NCBI RefSeq assembly: GCF_001545035.1
Contig: NZ_FCOJ02000042.1
Span: forward strand, 1-64,000
DNA from: Caballeronia glebae
GTDB taxonomy: Bacteria > Pseudomonadota > Gammaproteobacteria > Burkholderiales > Burkholderiaceae
Reading direction: 5' to 3'
Length of the DNA stretch: 64,000 bases
Shown here: in pieces, positions 48,668 through 58,760 of the stretch
Layout: the number at the start of each line of letters is the position of its first letter
Position numbering within the stretch: the first letter of the stretch is position 1
Made by a program: the position numbers and the translations under genes
Notes under the pieces: model-generated
The model's input: only the letters and a program-made list of their open reading frames with translations
The model's database searches: none
What the model was told of the DNA's origin: nothing

Positions 48668-49585
48668 TCAGCCCATCCGTTTGAGTTTCGGATCGAGCGC
48701 ATCGCGCAGTCCGTCGCCGAGCAGATTGATCACGAGCACCGAGATCAGGATCGACAGACCCGGCATCGTCACGATCCACCATGCGCTTTCGATGTAATCG
48801 CGCGCCGATGCCAGCATCGCGCCCCACTCCGCCGCCGGCGGCTGCACGCCGAGGCCGAGAAAGCCGAGCGCGGCGGCATCGAGAATCGCGGACGAGAAGC
48901 CGAGCGTCGCCTGCACGATCAGCGGCGCGGCGCAGTTCGGCAGCACTTGCGAGAACATCAGGCGCACGGTGCCCGCGCCCGCGACGCGCGACGCCGTCAC
49001 GTATTCCTTCTGCAATTCGCCGAGCGCCGACGCGCGCGTGAGCCGCACATAACCCGGCAGCGCGACGATCGCGATCGCGAGCATCGTGTTGACGAGCCCG
49101 GGCCCGATGATCGCGACGACCGCGACCGCGAGCAGCAGCGACGGCAACGCGAGCAGCACGTCCATCACGCGCATGATCGGCGTATCGAGCCAGTTGAAGA
49201 ACGCAGCCATGAGTCCGAGCACGACGCCCGGGATCAGCGCGAGCACCACCGAAACGAAGCCGATCCAGAACGACAGCCGCGCGCCGTACATAAGACGCGA
49301 GAGGATGTCGCGGCCGGCTTCATCGGTGCCGAGCACGAACATGCGGTTGCCGCCTTCGAGCCACGCGGGCGGAATTTTCACGTACTCGCGATATTGCTCG
49401 ATCGGGCTGTGCGGCGCGATCAAGGGCGCGGTGATCGCCACCAGAACCAGCAACACGACGATCAGGCCCGCAACGACAGCACCGCGATTGCGCGAGAAGT
49501 TCGCCCAGAACTCCCGCGCCGCGACCATGCGGCCGGAAGGCGGCGTCAGCATTTGCGGAGGGAGATTGTTTTGTATGTCGGCCAT
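48668..49585 (-). CDS. dppC: Dipeptide ABC transporter permease
   Basis: The 305-residue permease has six membrane helices, a [19 protein letters not shown] opening typical of DppC, and the EAA-type loop around [15 protein letters not shown]. Confidence 0.94.
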   Translation of the reverse strand: MADIQNNLPPQMLTPPSGRMVAAREFWANFSRNRGAVVAGLIVVLLVLVAITAPLIAPHSPIEQYREYVKIPPAWLEGGNRMFVLGTDEAGRDILSRLMYGARLSFWIGFVSVVLALIPGVVLGLMAAFFNWLDTPIMRVMDVLLALPSLLLAVAVVAIIGPGLVNTMLAIAIVALPGYVRLTRASALGELQKEYVTASRVAGAGTVRLMFSQVLPNCAAPLIVQATLGFSSAILDAAALGFLGLGVQPPAAEWGAMLASARDYIESAWWIVTMPGLSILISVLVINLLGDGLRDALDPKLKRMG

Positions 49586-49594
49586 ATCTTTCAG

Positions 49595-50605
49595 TTACCT
49601 CGTATGGCGAATGCGCGGATTCAACACGCCGTACAACAGATCGACGACCAGGTTCACGACGATCACGAGCGTCGCGATCATCAGAATGCCGCCTTGCACG
49701 ACCGGATAATCGCGACGCGAAATGGCGTCGATGAGCCACTTGCCGACGCCCGGCCACGAGAACAGCGTCTCGGTCAGCACCGCGCCCGCGAGCAGCGTGC
49801 CCACTTGCAGACCGATCACGGTCACGACGGGAATCAGCGCGTTGCGCAGCGCATGAACCACCACGACGCGCAGCGGCGACAAACCCTTCGCGCGCGCCGT
49901 GCGGATGTAGTCCTCGCGCAGCACTTCGAGCATCGACGAGCGCGTCATGCGCGCGACGACCGCGAGCGGAATCGTGCCGAGCACGATCGTCGGCAGGATC
50001 AGATGGCTTACCGCGGACGTGAACGCGCCTTCATCGGTTGAGAAGAGCGCGTCGATCAGCATGAAACCGGTCACGTGCGGAATGTCGTATTCCACCGCGA
50101 TGCGGCCCGACACGGGCGTCCAGCCGAGCTTCGCCGAGAAGAACATGATGAGGATCAAGCCCCACCAGAAAATCGGCATCGAGTAACCGGTGAGCGCGGT
50201 GCCCATCACGCCGTGATCGACGACCGTGCCGCGCTTCAACGCCGCCGCGACGCCCGCCGGCAAGCCGATGGCCAGCGCAAAGATCATCGCGCAGATGGAG
50301 AGTTCGACGGTCGCCGGAAAGCGCGCGAGGAACTCGCCCATCACGCTCGTATTCGTGATGATCGACGTGCCGAGATCGCCCTTCAGCGCGTGACCGACGT
50401 AGGTGAGGTATTGGACCGGAAGCGACTGGTCGAGGCCGAGGCGCTTCATGGCTTCGGCGTGCATCGCCGGGTCCACGCCGCGTTCACCCATCATCACTTC
50501 GATGGGGTCGCCCGGGATCAGGTGAATGAGTGCGAACGCGAGAATCGTAATGCCGATGAACGTCGGTATCACCATTCCTATGCGTCGCAAAACGAATCGG
50601 AACAT
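49595..50605 (-). CDS. dppB: Dipeptide ABC transporter permease
   Basis: The 336-residue permease begins MFRFVLRRIGMVIPTFIGI and has the typical LIPGDPIEVMMGERG, six helices and the EAA loop near EDYIRTARAKGLSP. It lies 9 bases before dppC. Confidence 0.94.
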   Translation of the reverse strand: MFRFVLRRIGMVIPTFIGITILAFALIHLIPGDPIEVMMGERGVDPAMHAEAMKRLGLDQSLPVQYLTYVGHALKGDLGTSIITNTSVMGEFLARFPATVELSICAMIFALAIGLPAGVAAALKRGTVVDHGVMGTALTGYSMPIFWWGLILIMFFSAKLGWTPVSGRIAVEYDIPHVTGFMLIDALFSTDEGAFTSAVSHLILPTIVLGTIPLAVVARMTRSSMLEVLREDYIRTARAKGLSPLRVVVVHALRNALIPVVTVIGLQVGTLLAGAVLTETLFSWPGVGKWLIDAISRRDYPVVQGGILMIATLVIVVNLVVDLLYGVLNPRIRHTR

Positions 50606-50641
50606 GATCGCCCTTTTCGGTATTGGAGGACTGAAAACGCA

Positions 50642-50679
50642 TCCGGCGGCTGGGATCGTTGTCGACCCGCGCCGCCGGA
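50642..50679 (-). promoter_or_regulatory. Intercistronic stem-loop between dppA and dppB
   Basis: TCCGGCGGC (50642) pairs with GCCGCCGGA (ending 50679). No T run follows on the minus strand. It may protect the abundant dppA mRNA and lower read-through to the permease genes. Confidence 0.45.
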
Positions 50680-50729
50680 CCTGTTCGATTAGTTATGGTT
50701 TAGTGCAAAAAGTGGTCCGCAGCAAAACC

Positions 50730-52361
50730 TTATTGCATGCCGACGCCATCGAAGCGCACGTAGCCGAGCGGCTCGATCTTCATGTTCGTCACCTTCTTGC
50801 TAACCGGCTGATACACCGTCGAGTGCGCGATCGGCGAGAACGGCAGTTGCTGCTCGAAGATCTGCTGCGCGTCGGTGTACGCCTTCGTGCGCGCCGCGAC
50901 ATCCGTCGTCGAACGGCCCTTTACCACGAGCTCGTCGAACGGCTTGTAGCACCACTTCGAGAAGTTGCTGCCCTTTACCGCGTCGCAGCCGAGCAGCGTG
51001 CCGAGCCAGTTGTCGGGGTCGCCGTTGTCGCCGGTCCAGCCGATCAGGAGCGCATCGTGTTCGCCCGCGTGCGCGCGCTTCAGATACTCGCCCCACTCGT
51101 ACGAAACGATGTTCGCCTTCACGCCGATCTTCGCCCAGTCCGCCTGGATCATTTCCGCCATCAGGCGCGCGTTCGGGTTGTACGCGCGCTGCACGGGCAT
51201 CGCCCACAGCGTGATCTCGAAGCCATTCGGGAAGCCCGCTTTCGCGAGCAGCGCCTTCGCCTTCGCGGTGTCGTACGCCTGGCCTTTCAGATTCTTGTCA
51301 TAGGACCATTGCGTCGGCGGCATCGGTGCGGTGGCCGGCTGGCCCGCGCCCTGATACACGGAATCGATGATCGCTTTCTTGTTGATCGCCATGTCGAGCG
51401 CGCGGCGCACGTCGGTGTTGTCGAGGCTCTTCTTCGTCACGTTGTACGCGACATAACCTTCGTTGAAGCCCGCCTGCGACGGCGTATCGACGCTCGATAC
51501 CGCCTTCAGCGTGGAGATGTCGCCCGGACGCGGATAGCTCATCACCTGACATTCGTTGCTCTTCAGCTTCTGCACGCGCACGGCGGCGTCCGGCGTGATC
51601 GAGAAGATCAGCTTCGAGATCTGCACCGCGTTCGGCTTCCAATAGTCAGGATTGCCGTCGAAGCGAATGGTCGCGTCCTTCGTGTAGCTGCGGAAAATGA
51701 ACGGGCCCGTGCCGACCGGCTGCTGGTTGATGTCGGCGGCCTTGCCGTCCTTTATCAGCTTGTCCGCGTATTCGGCGGACAGGATCGACGCGTACTCCAT
51801 CGCCATGTTCTGGATGAACGGCGCGCTCACTTCCTTCAGCGTGAATTTCACGGTGTAAGGATCGACCTTCTCGACCTTCGAAATCAGCTTGTCCATGCCG
51901 AGGTCCGTGAAGTACGGAAACTGCACGTTGTACGCCTTGCGGAACGGATTGTTCGGATCGAGCATGCGGTTGAACGTGAGGACCACGTCGTCCGCGTTGA
52001 ATTCGCGCGTCGGCTTGAAGAACGACGTCGTCTGGAACTTCACGCCATGACGCAGATGGAACGTGTAGGTCAGGCCGTCCGAGGACACATCCCACTTTTC
52101 GGCGAGACCCGGCTCGACCTTCGTGCCGCCGCGCTCGAATTCGACGAGACGGTTATAGACGGTGAAAGTGTTCGCGGTGAAATCGGTGCCGGTGGTGTAC
52201 TGGGCCGGATCGAAACCGGCCGGGCTGCCTTCCGAGCAATACACGAGCGTCTTGTTCGGAATGGCGGCGTTCGCCGCGTTTGCTGCGAAAAGCGTCGCCG
52301 TGGCTACGGCGCCTGCGAGCGCCGATCTGCGGATGGCTCGCAACAGGCTGTTTTTGTGCAT
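50730..52361 (-). CDS. dppA: Dipeptide-binding periplasmic protein
   Basis: The 543-residue solute-binding protein has a Sec signal ending in AANAANA, then KTLVYCSEGSPAGFDPAQYTT, the opening of DppA-like proteins. It delivers peptides to DppBC. Confidence 0.94.
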   Translation of the reverse strand: MHKNSLLRAIRRSALAGAVATATLFAANAANAAIPNKTLVYCSEGSPAGFDPAQYTTGTDFTANTFTVYNRLVEFERGGTKVEPGLAEKWDVSSDGLTYTFHLRHGVKFQTTSFFKPTREFNADDVVLTFNRMLDPNNPFRKAYNVQFPYFTDLGMDKLISKVEKVDPYTVKFTLKEVSAPFIQNMAMEYASILSAEYADKLIKDGKAADINQQPVGTGPFIFRSYTKDATIRFDGNPDYWKPNAVQISKLIFSITPDAAVRVQKLKSNECQVMSYPRPGDISTLKAVSSVDTPSQAGFNEGYVAYNVTKKSLDNTDVRRALDMAINKKAIIDSVYQGAGQPATAPMPPTQWSYDKNLKGQAYDTAKAKALLAKAGFPNGFEITLWAMPVQRAYNPNARLMAEMIQADWAKIGVKANIVSYEWGEYLKRAHAGEHDALLIGWTGDNGDPDNWLGTLLGCDAVKGSNFSKWCYKPFDELVVKGRSTTDVAARTKAYTDAQQIFEQQLPFSPIAHSTVYQPVSKKVTNMKIEPLGYVRFDGVGMQ

Positions 52362-52682
52362 GTTTCCTCCAAGTCAATGCCGGCTTCTGGCCGGCTTAGC
52401 GCGAGTTTACTTGATCGCACCGCCCGTTTTTCGACGCGTGTGCGCAAAGTCGGGCGCTACCGTAGCACGAACAAAAGTGACATGTGCACTTGGTTTTCCC
52501 CACTAGAGTTTGTCGTCGATGGCGCTTTGATAAGAGTAGGTTATCGGCCATGCGCGCAGGTGATAGGTCGGCGGACGCAATATTCCGCGCATCGAGTCGA
52601 GCCGACGCAAAAAGGCGAAGAAAAACGCGTATCAGGAAAGAACCGCGCGGCGAGCGCCGCGCGGGTGAAACATTGATGCAGA
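52362..52682. other. Region between dppA and metF
   Basis: It holds the dppA promoter region (not resolved) and the metF terminator. Short open frames here have no support. Confidence 0.5.
52636..52664 (-). terminator. Terminator of the ahcY-metF operon
   Basis: CCGCGCGGC and GCCGCGCGG form a near-perfect stem (52643-52664). On the minus strand TTCTTTCC follows, just after the metF stop. Confidence 0.65.
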
Positions 52683-53522
52683 TCAGACGCTCTTGAAGCC
52701 GAGACGCTCGCAAACCATCTTCGAAGCCCACGAGCCGTTGAGCGTGTAGAAATGCAGCCCCGGCGCGCCTTCGTCGAGGAGACGGCGGCACAGGCCCGTC
52801 ACCACGTCCACGCCGAATGCGCGGATCGACTCGCGATCGTCGCCGAAGCTTTCGAGCCGGCGCGCGATCCACCTCGGCACTTCAGCGCCGCACATGTCGG
52901 AGAAGCGCATCAGTTGCGAGAAGTTCGTGATCGGCATGATGCCCGGCACGATCGGCACGTCGACGCCGAGTTTCCTCGCTTCCTCGACAAACCTGAAGTA
53001 CGAATCGGCGTTGAAGAAGTACTGCGTGATCGCCGAATTCGCGCCCGCCTTCACTTTGCGAGCGAAGTTTTCGAGATCCGCGCGCGGCGATCTCGATTGG
53101 GGATGGAACTCCGGATACGCGGCCACTTCGATGTTGAACCAGTCGCCGTGCTCCTGGCGGATAAACGCCACGAGCTCCGACGCATACCGCAACTCACCGA
53201 CTTCGCCCATGCCCGAAGGCAGATCGCCGCGCAGCGCGACGATATGGCGAATGCCGTGCTCGCGATACTGCAAAAGAATGGCGCGCAAATTGTCCCGCGA
53301 CGAGCCGATGCACGAAAGATGCGGCGCGGCTTCGAAGCCTTCCGCGGCCATTTCGAGCACAGTGTCGAGCGTGCCTTGCTGCGTGGAGCCGCCGGCGCCG
53401 AACGTCACGGAGACGAACTTCGGCGAAAGCGTCTTCAACTCGGCGCGGGACGCGCGCAACTTGTCCACGCCTTCCTGCGTCTTCGGCGGGAAAAACTCGA
53501 ATGAGAGTTCGATCGGTTTCAT
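52683..53522 (-). CDS. metF: Methylenetetrahydrofolate reductase
   Basis: The 279-residue flavoprotein reduces 5,10-methylene-THF to 5-methyl-THF for methionine synthesis. It has FEFFPPKTQEG, VTFGAGGSTQQGT, HLSCIGSSRDN and TQYFFNADSY. It is the last gene of the SAH-riboswitch operon. Confidence 0.96.
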   Translation of the reverse strand: MKPIELSFEFFPPKTQEGVDKLRASRAELKTLSPKFVSVTFGAGGSTQQGTLDTVLEMAAEGFEAAPHLSCIGSSRDNLRAILLQYREHGIRHIVALRGDLPSGMGEVGELRYASELVAFIRQEHGDWFNIEVAAYPEFHPQSRSPRADLENFARKVKAGANSAITQYFFNADSYFRFVEEARKLGVDVPIVPGIMPITNFSQLMRFSDMCGAEVPRWIARRLESFGDDRESIRAFGVDVVTGLCRRLLDEGAPGLHFYTLNGSWASKMVCERLGFKSV

Positions 53523-53560
53523 GATGTTTTATGACGGGCGACAGCGTCCGTGGTCCAACG

Positions 53561-53914
53561 TCAACCGAAGTTGCGATTGCCGAAAATCAGCGCCGACAGC
53601 AACCACGACACGATGCTGTACAGAATCGAGCCGAAGAACGCGGACCAGAAGCCCGTTACTTCGAAGCCCTTCAACAGCGTCGAGCACAGCCAGAAACACA
53701 GCGCATTCACGACGAGTATGAAAAGCCCGAGCGTGAGCACTGTAACCGGCAGCGTGAGGATGATGAGGACGGGCCGGATGATCGCGTTGATGAGACCCAA
53801 CACCACCGCGATGATGAGCGCCGTACCAAAACTGCGAATGTGAATCGAAGGCACGAGGTAGGTGATGATCAAAAGCGCGAGTGCATTGATCAGCCATGTC
53901 AGCAGCACGGTCAT
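53561..53914 (-). CDS. Phage holin family 4 (PF04020-like) membrane protein
   Basis: The start MTVLLTWLINALAL at 53914 fits the family; the longer frame adds a non-homologous tail. The 117-residue protein has four membrane segments and GLINAIIRPVLIILTLPVTV. Such genes commonly sit between ahcY and metF in Burkholderiaceae. Despite the name it is probably not a phage lysis protein. Confidence 0.85.
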   Translation of the reverse strand: MTVLLTWLINALALLIITYLVPSIHIRSFGTALIIAVVLGLINAIIRPVLIILTLPVTVLTLGLFILVVNALCFWLCSTLLKGFEVTGFWSAFFGSILYSIVSWLLSALIFGNRNFG

Positions 53915-53943
53915 CGAGGAATCTCCGGTTGATGCGTTGAATC

Positions 53944-53970
53944 GCGCGGGCGTGGTCGTCACGCCCGCGC
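53944..53970 (-). promoter_or_regulatory. Stem-loop between ahcY and the holin-like gene
   Basis: GCGCGGGCGTG pairs exactly with CACGCCCGCGC around five bases. No T run follows, so it is more likely an mRNA-stabilising or attenuating structure than a full terminator. Confidence 0.45.
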
Positions 53971-53992
53971 AAGATACCGCCGCCGTCAGCGA

Positions 53993-55414
53993 TTAATAGC
54001 GATAGTGGTTCGGCTTGAACGGGCCGCTCTTGTCGACGCCGATGTAGCCGGCCTGCTCGTCCGACAGCACGGTCAGTTCCGCGCCGATGCGCCCGAGGTG
54101 CAGACGCGCGACCTTTTCGTCGAGATGCTTCGGCAGCACGTAGACCTTGTTCTCGTACTTCTCGCCCTGGCAGAACAGTTCGATCTGCGCGAGCGTCTGG
54201 TTCGTGAACGAGTTCGACATCACGAACGACGGATGGCCCGTCGCGCAGCCGAGGTTCACCAGACGGCCTTCAGCCAGAATGATGATCTTCTTGCCGTCCG
54301 GGAAGACGATGTGATCGACTTGCGGCTTGATGTTGTCCCACGTGTACTGGCGCGTGGAAGCAATATCGATTTCCGAATCGAAGTGGCCGATGTTGCAGAC
54401 GATCGCGTTGTTGCGCATCGCCTTCATGTGATCGTGGTTGATGACGTGGAAGTTGCCCGTCGCCGTCACGAAAATGTCGGCGCGGCTCGCGGCGTATTCC
54501 ATCGTCACGACGCGGTAGCCTTCCATCGCGGCTTGCAACGCGCAGATCGGATCGATTTCCGTGATCCACACCGTCGCGCCCAGACCGCGCAGCGATTGCG
54601 CGCAGCCCTTGCCCACGTCGCCGTAGCCCGCGACCAGCGCGATCTTGCCCGCGATCATCACGTCGGTCGCGCGCTTGATGCCGTCGACGAGCGACTCGCG
54701 GCAGCCGTACAGATTGTCGAACTTCGACTTCGTGACCGAATCGTTCACGTTGATGGCCGGGAACGGCAGGCGGCCGTCCTTTTCCATCTGATACAGGCGA
54801 TGCACGCCCGTGGTGGTTTCTTCCGTCACGCCCTGAATGTGCGCGAGGCGCGTGGAGTACCACGTCGGATCGGCGTCGAGGTGCGATGCGATCGACTTGT
54901 ACAGCGCGATTTCTTCCTCGTTCGTCGGCTTGGCGATGACCGAGCGGTCCTTTTCAGCCTTCGCGCCGAGAATGAGCAGCAGCGTTGCGTCGCCGCCGTC
55001 ATCGAGAATCATGTTGGCGAATTCGCCGTTCGGCCATTCGAAAATGCGATGCGAGAATTCCCAGTATTCGTCGAGCGATTCGCCCTTGAACGCGAACACC
55101 GGCGTGCCGCCCGCGGCGATCGCGGCGGCTGCGTGGTCCTGCGTCGAGAAGATGTTGCACGAAGCCCAGCGCACGTCCGCGCCGAGCGCGGTGAGCGTTT
55201 CGATGAGAACGCCCGTCTGGATGGTCATGTGCAGCGAACCGGCAATGCGCGCGCCCTTCAGCGGCTGCTGCGCCTTGTACTCTTCGCGCGTCTGGATGAG
55301 ACCCGGCATTTCCGTTTCGGCGATGTCGAGTTCCTTGCGGCCCCATGCGGCCAGCGACATGTCGGCGACGACGAAATCCTTGTGATTCTTGGAATCGAGA
55401 ACTGCGGCGTTCAT
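53993..55414 (-). CDS. ahcY: Adenosylhomocysteinase
   Basis: AhcY splits S-adenosylhomocysteine (SAH) to adenosine and homocysteine. The ATG at 55414 lies five bases after GGAGG; a GTG one codon earlier is too close to the ribosome site. The 473-residue protein has [15 protein letters not shown]-like and [15 protein letters not shown]-binding segments and ends in the typical [13 protein letters not shown]. An SAH riboswitch precedes it. Confidence 0.97.
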   Translation of the reverse strand: MNAAVLDSKNHKDFVVADMSLAAWGRKELDIAETEMPGLIQTREEYKAQQPLKGARIAGSLHMTIQTGVLIETLTALGADVRWASCNIFSTQDHAAAAIAAGGTPVFAFKGESLDEYWEFSHRIFEWPNGEFANMILDDGGDATLLLILGAKAEKDRSVIAKPTNEEEIALYKSIASHLDADPTWYSTRLAHIQGVTEETTTGVHRLYQMEKDGRLPFPAINVNDSVTKSKFDNLYGCRESLVDGIKRATDVMIAGKIALVAGYGDVGKGCAQSLRGLGATVWITEIDPICALQAAMEGYRVVTMEYAASRADIFVTATGNFHVINHDHMKAMRNNAIVCNIGHFDSEIDIASTRQYTWDNIKPQVDHIVFPDGKKIIILAEGRLVNLGCATGHPSFVMSNSFTNQTLAQIELFCQGEKYENKVYVLPKHLDEKVARLHLGRIGAELTVLSDEQAGYIGVDKSGPFKPNHYRY

Positions 55415-55448
55415 CACGCCCTCCTTTTCTAAAAAGACTAGAAATGTT

Positions 55449-55579
55449 GACGTGAGCGCCGTTCGATGCGGTGGCTCAACGGGCGCCTTGACTGCATGGC
55501 GCTTTTGAACCGTCCGGATTGAATGCTTCCGAGCCTGGCGGGTGGATTATGAAGAATCGCCCGTCGCAACGCTCCTCGG
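55449..55579 (-). promoter_or_regulatory. S-adenosylhomocysteine (SAH) riboswitch
   Basis: On the minus strand the leader reads CCGAGGAGCGTTGCGAC, then GCCAGGCTCGGAA, and finally AACGGCGCTCAC. These are the conserved blocks of the SAH riboswitch in order: CCGAG pairs with CTCGG, and GAGCG with CGCTC. SAH riboswitches raise expression of ahcY and metF when SAH builds up. The end lies 34 bases before the ahcY start, next to a TTTCTA/TAGAAA pair and the GGAGG ribosome site. Confidence 0.93.
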
Positions 55580-55591
55580 AAACGAGCGTCG

Positions 55592-55597
55592 ATTGTA
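55592..55597 (-). promoter_or_regulatory. Candidate -10 element of the ahcY operon
   Basis: TACAAT on the minus strand, 12 bases before the riboswitch. A good -35 match is not seen. It falls between the riboswitch and the stop of the upstream glycosyltransferase gene. Confidence 0.45.
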
Positions 55598-55611
55598 GCA
55601 AAAAAGCCGCG

Positions 55612-56400
55612 CTACTTCGCCTGAGCGCCGTGCGAAAGGTTCCTGATTCCGAAGCCGCGCAACTCCTCGAACGCAGCGACGGCGCGACGTGCGACGCGCA
55701 TCTGTTCTTCAATCAGCGCGGCGGTCTGGGCCGGATCGGGATCGGTCGAGAATCCCATGTTGATGGAAAAGAACCGCGCCGCGTGGATGCCCGCATGAAA
55801 ATGCATGCGCACACTCCTGTTCCCCGTCAGGCGTCTGTTTTCGAAAAGCAGGAAGAGCGCCTTTGAGAGCGGCATGTCTTCGCCTCCGGCCACGCGAAAG
55901 ATTTCATCAGCAGGAAAGCCGCCGAGCGCCATGAAAGCCGAGCGGCGAATCACCAGGCTGCTCGGGACAGTGCCCGCTATCAGGCCGGAAAGTCGCTCGA
56001 AATCGGGATGACGCGTGATTTCGTCGGGAAAGCCGCAAAACTCGATATTCAGCCGGATGCTCGGCCGATCCGGATGGCGCGCCAGAAACCCCGTTGCGTC
56101 CGCCAGCGCGCCGGGCACGTATTCGTCGTCGGCGTCGAGGAAGGCGAGCGTGTCGAAATCGGCGTGCATCGCGCCCCAGTTGCGCGCCCGCGCGGGGCCG
56201 CTGTTCTGGCTCAGCGGCAATGATTTCACGCGCGGGCACTGTGCGGCGTAGTGCGCGGCGATGTCCCTCGAAGCGTCGGCCGAGCCGTCGTCCACGACGA
56301 TGATCTGCGATGCTTCAGGCTGCGCGATGCAACTGTCGAGCGCGCGGGAAAGCGTGGAAGCCGCGTTGAAACAGGGAATGATGACTGACGTGGGGAGCAT
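55612..56400 (-). CDS. Family 2 glycosyltransferase
   Basis: The start MLPTSVIIPCFNAAST at 56400 gives a 262-residue GT-A protein with VVDDGSAD and LDADDEYVPG (DxD-type). Acceptor unknown. It may act on a cell-surface glycan; it is not part of the main polysaccharide cluster. Confidence 0.88.
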   Translation of the reverse strand: MLPTSVIIPCFNAASTLSRALDSCIAQPEASQIIVVDDGSADASRDIAAHYAAQCPRVKSLPLSQNSGPARARNWGAMHADFDTLAFLDADDEYVPGALADATGFLARHPDRPSIRLNIEFCGFPDEITRHPDFERLSGLIAGTVPSSLVIRRSAFMALGGFPADEIFRVAGGEDMPLSKALFLLFENRRLTGNRSVRMHFHAGIHAARFFSINMGFSTDPDPAQTAALIEEQMRVARRAVAAFEELRGFGIRNLSHGAQAK

Positions 56401-56494
56401 GGCGCGATTCGGGACGAGATTCAGCCCTCGAATGTATCCGTCGAGCGGCCCGCGCTGAGTCGGACCAATCTCAAAATCATCCGAAGTACGCGAA

Positions 56495-57217
56495 CTAGAA
56501 CGGCAGCGCGGAGAGTAGAGGAGCCAGCAAGACCATGACGACACCGGCGATCATCATCGTCAGACTGGCGACGACGCCCTCTTCGTTCCCCAATTCGCGC
56601 GCCTTCGCCGTGCCAACGCCGTGCGCCGCCGCTCCGAACAGCGCGCCGCGCGCGAGCCGCGTGCGCAGCGGCACCAGCGCGAGCACGATTTCGCCGAAGA
56701 GCATGCCGCAGACGCCCGTCGCGATCACGAAGAGCGCGGTCAGGTCCTTCGGCGCGTGGATTTTGTCGGAGACGGCGAGCGCGAACGGCGTGGAGACCGA
56801 GCGCGTCGCGAGGCTGCGTTGCAGTTCCGGCGACAAATGGAGCAGTTTCGCGAGCGCAAGCGATCCGCCGACCGCCACCAGAATGCCGACCGTGACGCCG
56901 ACGGTGAGCGAAATCCAGTGCCGTTTGATCAGTTCGCGGTATTCGTAGATCGGCACCGCGAACGCGACCGTCGCCGGGCCGAGCAGCCACATGAGCCAGC
57001 GCGTGTCGGTGTAATAGACCGAGTACGGAATGCGCGCCGCCACGACGATGACCGCGAGCACCGCCGGCACGGCCAGAAGCGGCGTGAGCCACGGCCGCCT
57101 GAAGCGCGCATAGAGCTGCTTGGCCGCGAAATACAGCGCGACGGTCAGCACGAAGCAGCCCGCCGCGATGAGGCGCGCGGCGTCGTCTTCGAAGAGGGAG
57201 TCGATAAAGTGGTTCAT
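56495..57217 (-). CDS. lrgB: LrgB/CidB-family membrane protein
   Basis: The 240-residue protein starts MNHFIDSLFEDDAARL and has the LrgB core VSTPFALAVSDKIHAPKD and AAHGVGTAKARELG. LrgA and LrgB have been linked to holin-like control of cell lysis or to transport of small metabolites. It lies 10 bases after lrgA. Confidence 0.92.
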   Translation of the reverse strand: MNHFIDSLFEDDAARLIAAGCFVLTVALYFAAKQLYARFRRPWLTPLLAVPAVLAVIVVAARIPYSVYYTDTRWLMWLLGPATVAFAVPIYEYRELIKRHWISLTVGVTVGILVAVGGSLALAKLLHLSPELQRSLATRSVSTPFALAVSDKIHAPKDLTALFVIATGVCGMLFGEIVLALVPLRTRLARGALFGAAAHGVGTAKARELGNEEGVVASLTMMIAGVVMVLLAPLLSALPF

Positions 57218-57227
57218 GTCCGCTCGC

Positions 57228-57671
57228 TCAGGCGCGCGCCGCATGCCGCGCGACGAGCACGCGACGCAATGCGAGATGGCGTTCGAGGCGCGCCGCACGG
57301 TCGACGGCGAACGCGACGGCCACCATCACCATCAACGTGCCCGCGACGACCACGAGCGCGAGCCGCCAGCCGTCTTCCATGAAGAGACCGCCATACTGAA
57401 CCGCCGCGACCGCCGCCGGAATGAAGAACAGGAGCATGTCGGAAAGCAGCCAGTCCGCGCCCGCCTTGACCCAGCGCGGCGCGATGCCGCCGCAGAACAA
57501 CAGCGCGAGCAGCGCGACGAGGCCGATCACGCCGCCCGGCACGGGCAGCGCCAGCTTGCGCGCGACGAAATCCGCGACGACCCAGATCGCCGCGAGCGCA
57601 GCGGACTGCACCGCGACGCGCAGAAAGCGGGCGAAGGCGGACAGCGTTTTGATCGGCAGGGCGTCGGACAT
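57228..57671 (-). CDS. lrgA: LrgA/CidA-family membrane protein
   Basis: The 147-residue protein has four membrane helices and the LPVPGGVIGLVALLAL and DMLLFFIPAAVA segments of CidA/LrgA. It is divergent from the LysR gene at 57801. Confidence 0.9.
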   Translation of the reverse strand: MSDALPIKTLSAFARFLRVAVQSAALAAIWVVADFVARKLALPVPGGVIGLVALLALLFCGGIAPRWVKAGADWLLSDMLLFFIPAAVAAVQYGGLFMEDGWRLALVVVAGTLMVMVAVAFAVDRAARLERHLALRRVLVARHAARA

Positions 57672-57773
57672 GGCGGCTCTCGTGCGGTGGAAGGCAATTG
57701 ATTAGGGTTATCCCGTAGTCAGAGTATATGGGCGCCCCTCGCATAATAAAAATGACTTAACCTTATTCAAATT

Positions 57774-57788
57774 ATTCCAAACTGGAAT
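57774..57788 (+). promoter_or_regulatory. LysR-type T-N11-A operator
   Basis: ATTCC-AAACT-GGAAT is a perfect interrupted inverted repeat with T-N11-A spacing, in the gap between lrgA and the LysR gene. It is a likely site for the LysR protein. Confidence 0.55.
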
Positions 57789-57800
57789 TCGGAGCCGACG

Positions 57801-58745
57801 ATGGAATTACGCGCTTTGCGGTACTTCATCGAAGTGGTGAAGCAAAAGAGCTTCACGGCTGCCGCCGAACACATGTTCGTGACGCAGCCGACCATCAGCA
57901 AAATGGTGAAGGCACTGGAAGATGAGGTCGGCTCGCCGCTGCTTTTGCGCGAAGGCCGGCAGATGGTGTTGACGGACGCCGGACAGATCGTCTGGCAACG
58001 CGGCGTCGAGGTGCTGGCGGCGCACGCGCGTCTGGAAGCCGAACTAAACGATCTCGGCACGTTCGGGCGCGGCACATTGACGATCGGCATTCCGCCGATG
58101 GGCGGATCGCTCTTCACGCCGGCCATCGCCGCGTTCCGGCAGCGGTATCCGAAGGTCGAACTCAAGCTGTTCGAGCGCGGCTCGAAGGCGATCGAGGCGG
58201 CGCTGATCGACGGCGAGCTCGAACTGGGCGGCGTCTTGCAGCCGGTGGACACCGCGATGTTCGACGTCCTGCCGGTCAGCCGGCAGATTCTGTGGCTCGT
58301 CGCGCAGAAGGGCTCGCGCTGGGACGATGCCCGCGAAGTCGCGCTCACCGATCTTGCCGCCGAGCCGTTCGTGTTCTACGGCGAGAGCCTCGCGCTCAAC
58401 GACGTCGTGCTCAACGCGTGCCGCGAGGCAGGTTTCGCGCCGACGATCGTCGGTCGCAGCGGGCACTGGGATTTCATGGCGGCGCTGGTGCAGGCCGGCA
58501 TCGGCATCGCGTTGCTACCCGCGCCGTACTGCCGGCGTCTCGACGCCAGCGCCTTCACGTGCCGTCCGGTCGTCGCGCCGGAAATTCACTGGGACATGGC
58601 GCTCGGCTGGCGGCGCAACGGCTATCTGTCGCACGCGGCGCGCGCGTGGATAAAAGTCGCGCGGGAAATGCTGCCCGCCAATCTGGATCAGGATTTCATG
58701 GCCGATGGCTTTCCGCGCGCGCGACCCGGCGCTCCCGGGAACTGA
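57801..58745 (+). CDS. LysR-family regulator, CidR-like
   Basis: The 314-residue protein has the N-terminal helix-turn-helix (FTAAAEHMFVTQPTISKMVK) and a C-terminal effector domain (GIPPMGGSLFTPAIAAF). Divergent placement next to lrgAB suggests it controls that pair and itself. Confidence 0.93.
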   Translation: MELRALRYFIEVVKQKSFTAAAEHMFVTQPTISKMVKALEDEVGSPLLLREGRQMVLTDAGQIVWQRGVEVLAAHARLEAELNDLGTFGRGTLTIGIPPMGGSLFTPAIAAFRQRYPKVELKLFERGSKAIEAALIDGELELGGVLQPVDTAMFDVLPVSRQILWLVAQKGSRWDDAREVALTDLAAEPFVFYGESLALNDVVLNACREAGFAPTIVGRSGHWDFMAALVQAGIGIALLPAPYCRRLDASAFTCRPVVAPEIHWDMALGWRRNGYLSHAARAWIKVAREMLPANLDQDFMADGFPRARPGAPGN

Positions 58746-58760
58746 ATCGCCAGCGGCCAT

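Noticed and set aside
50526-52676. 716-codon plus-strand frame over dppA
   Set aside because: Antisense shadow of dppA, with the same Arg/His/Leu-rich bias.
53561-53914. Prophage remnant because of the holin family name
   Set aside because: No other phage genes nearby; the gene is a usual neighbour of ahcY and metF in this group.
54005-55432. 475-codon plus-strand frame over ahcY
   Set aside because: Antisense to ahcY; no domain and shadow composition.
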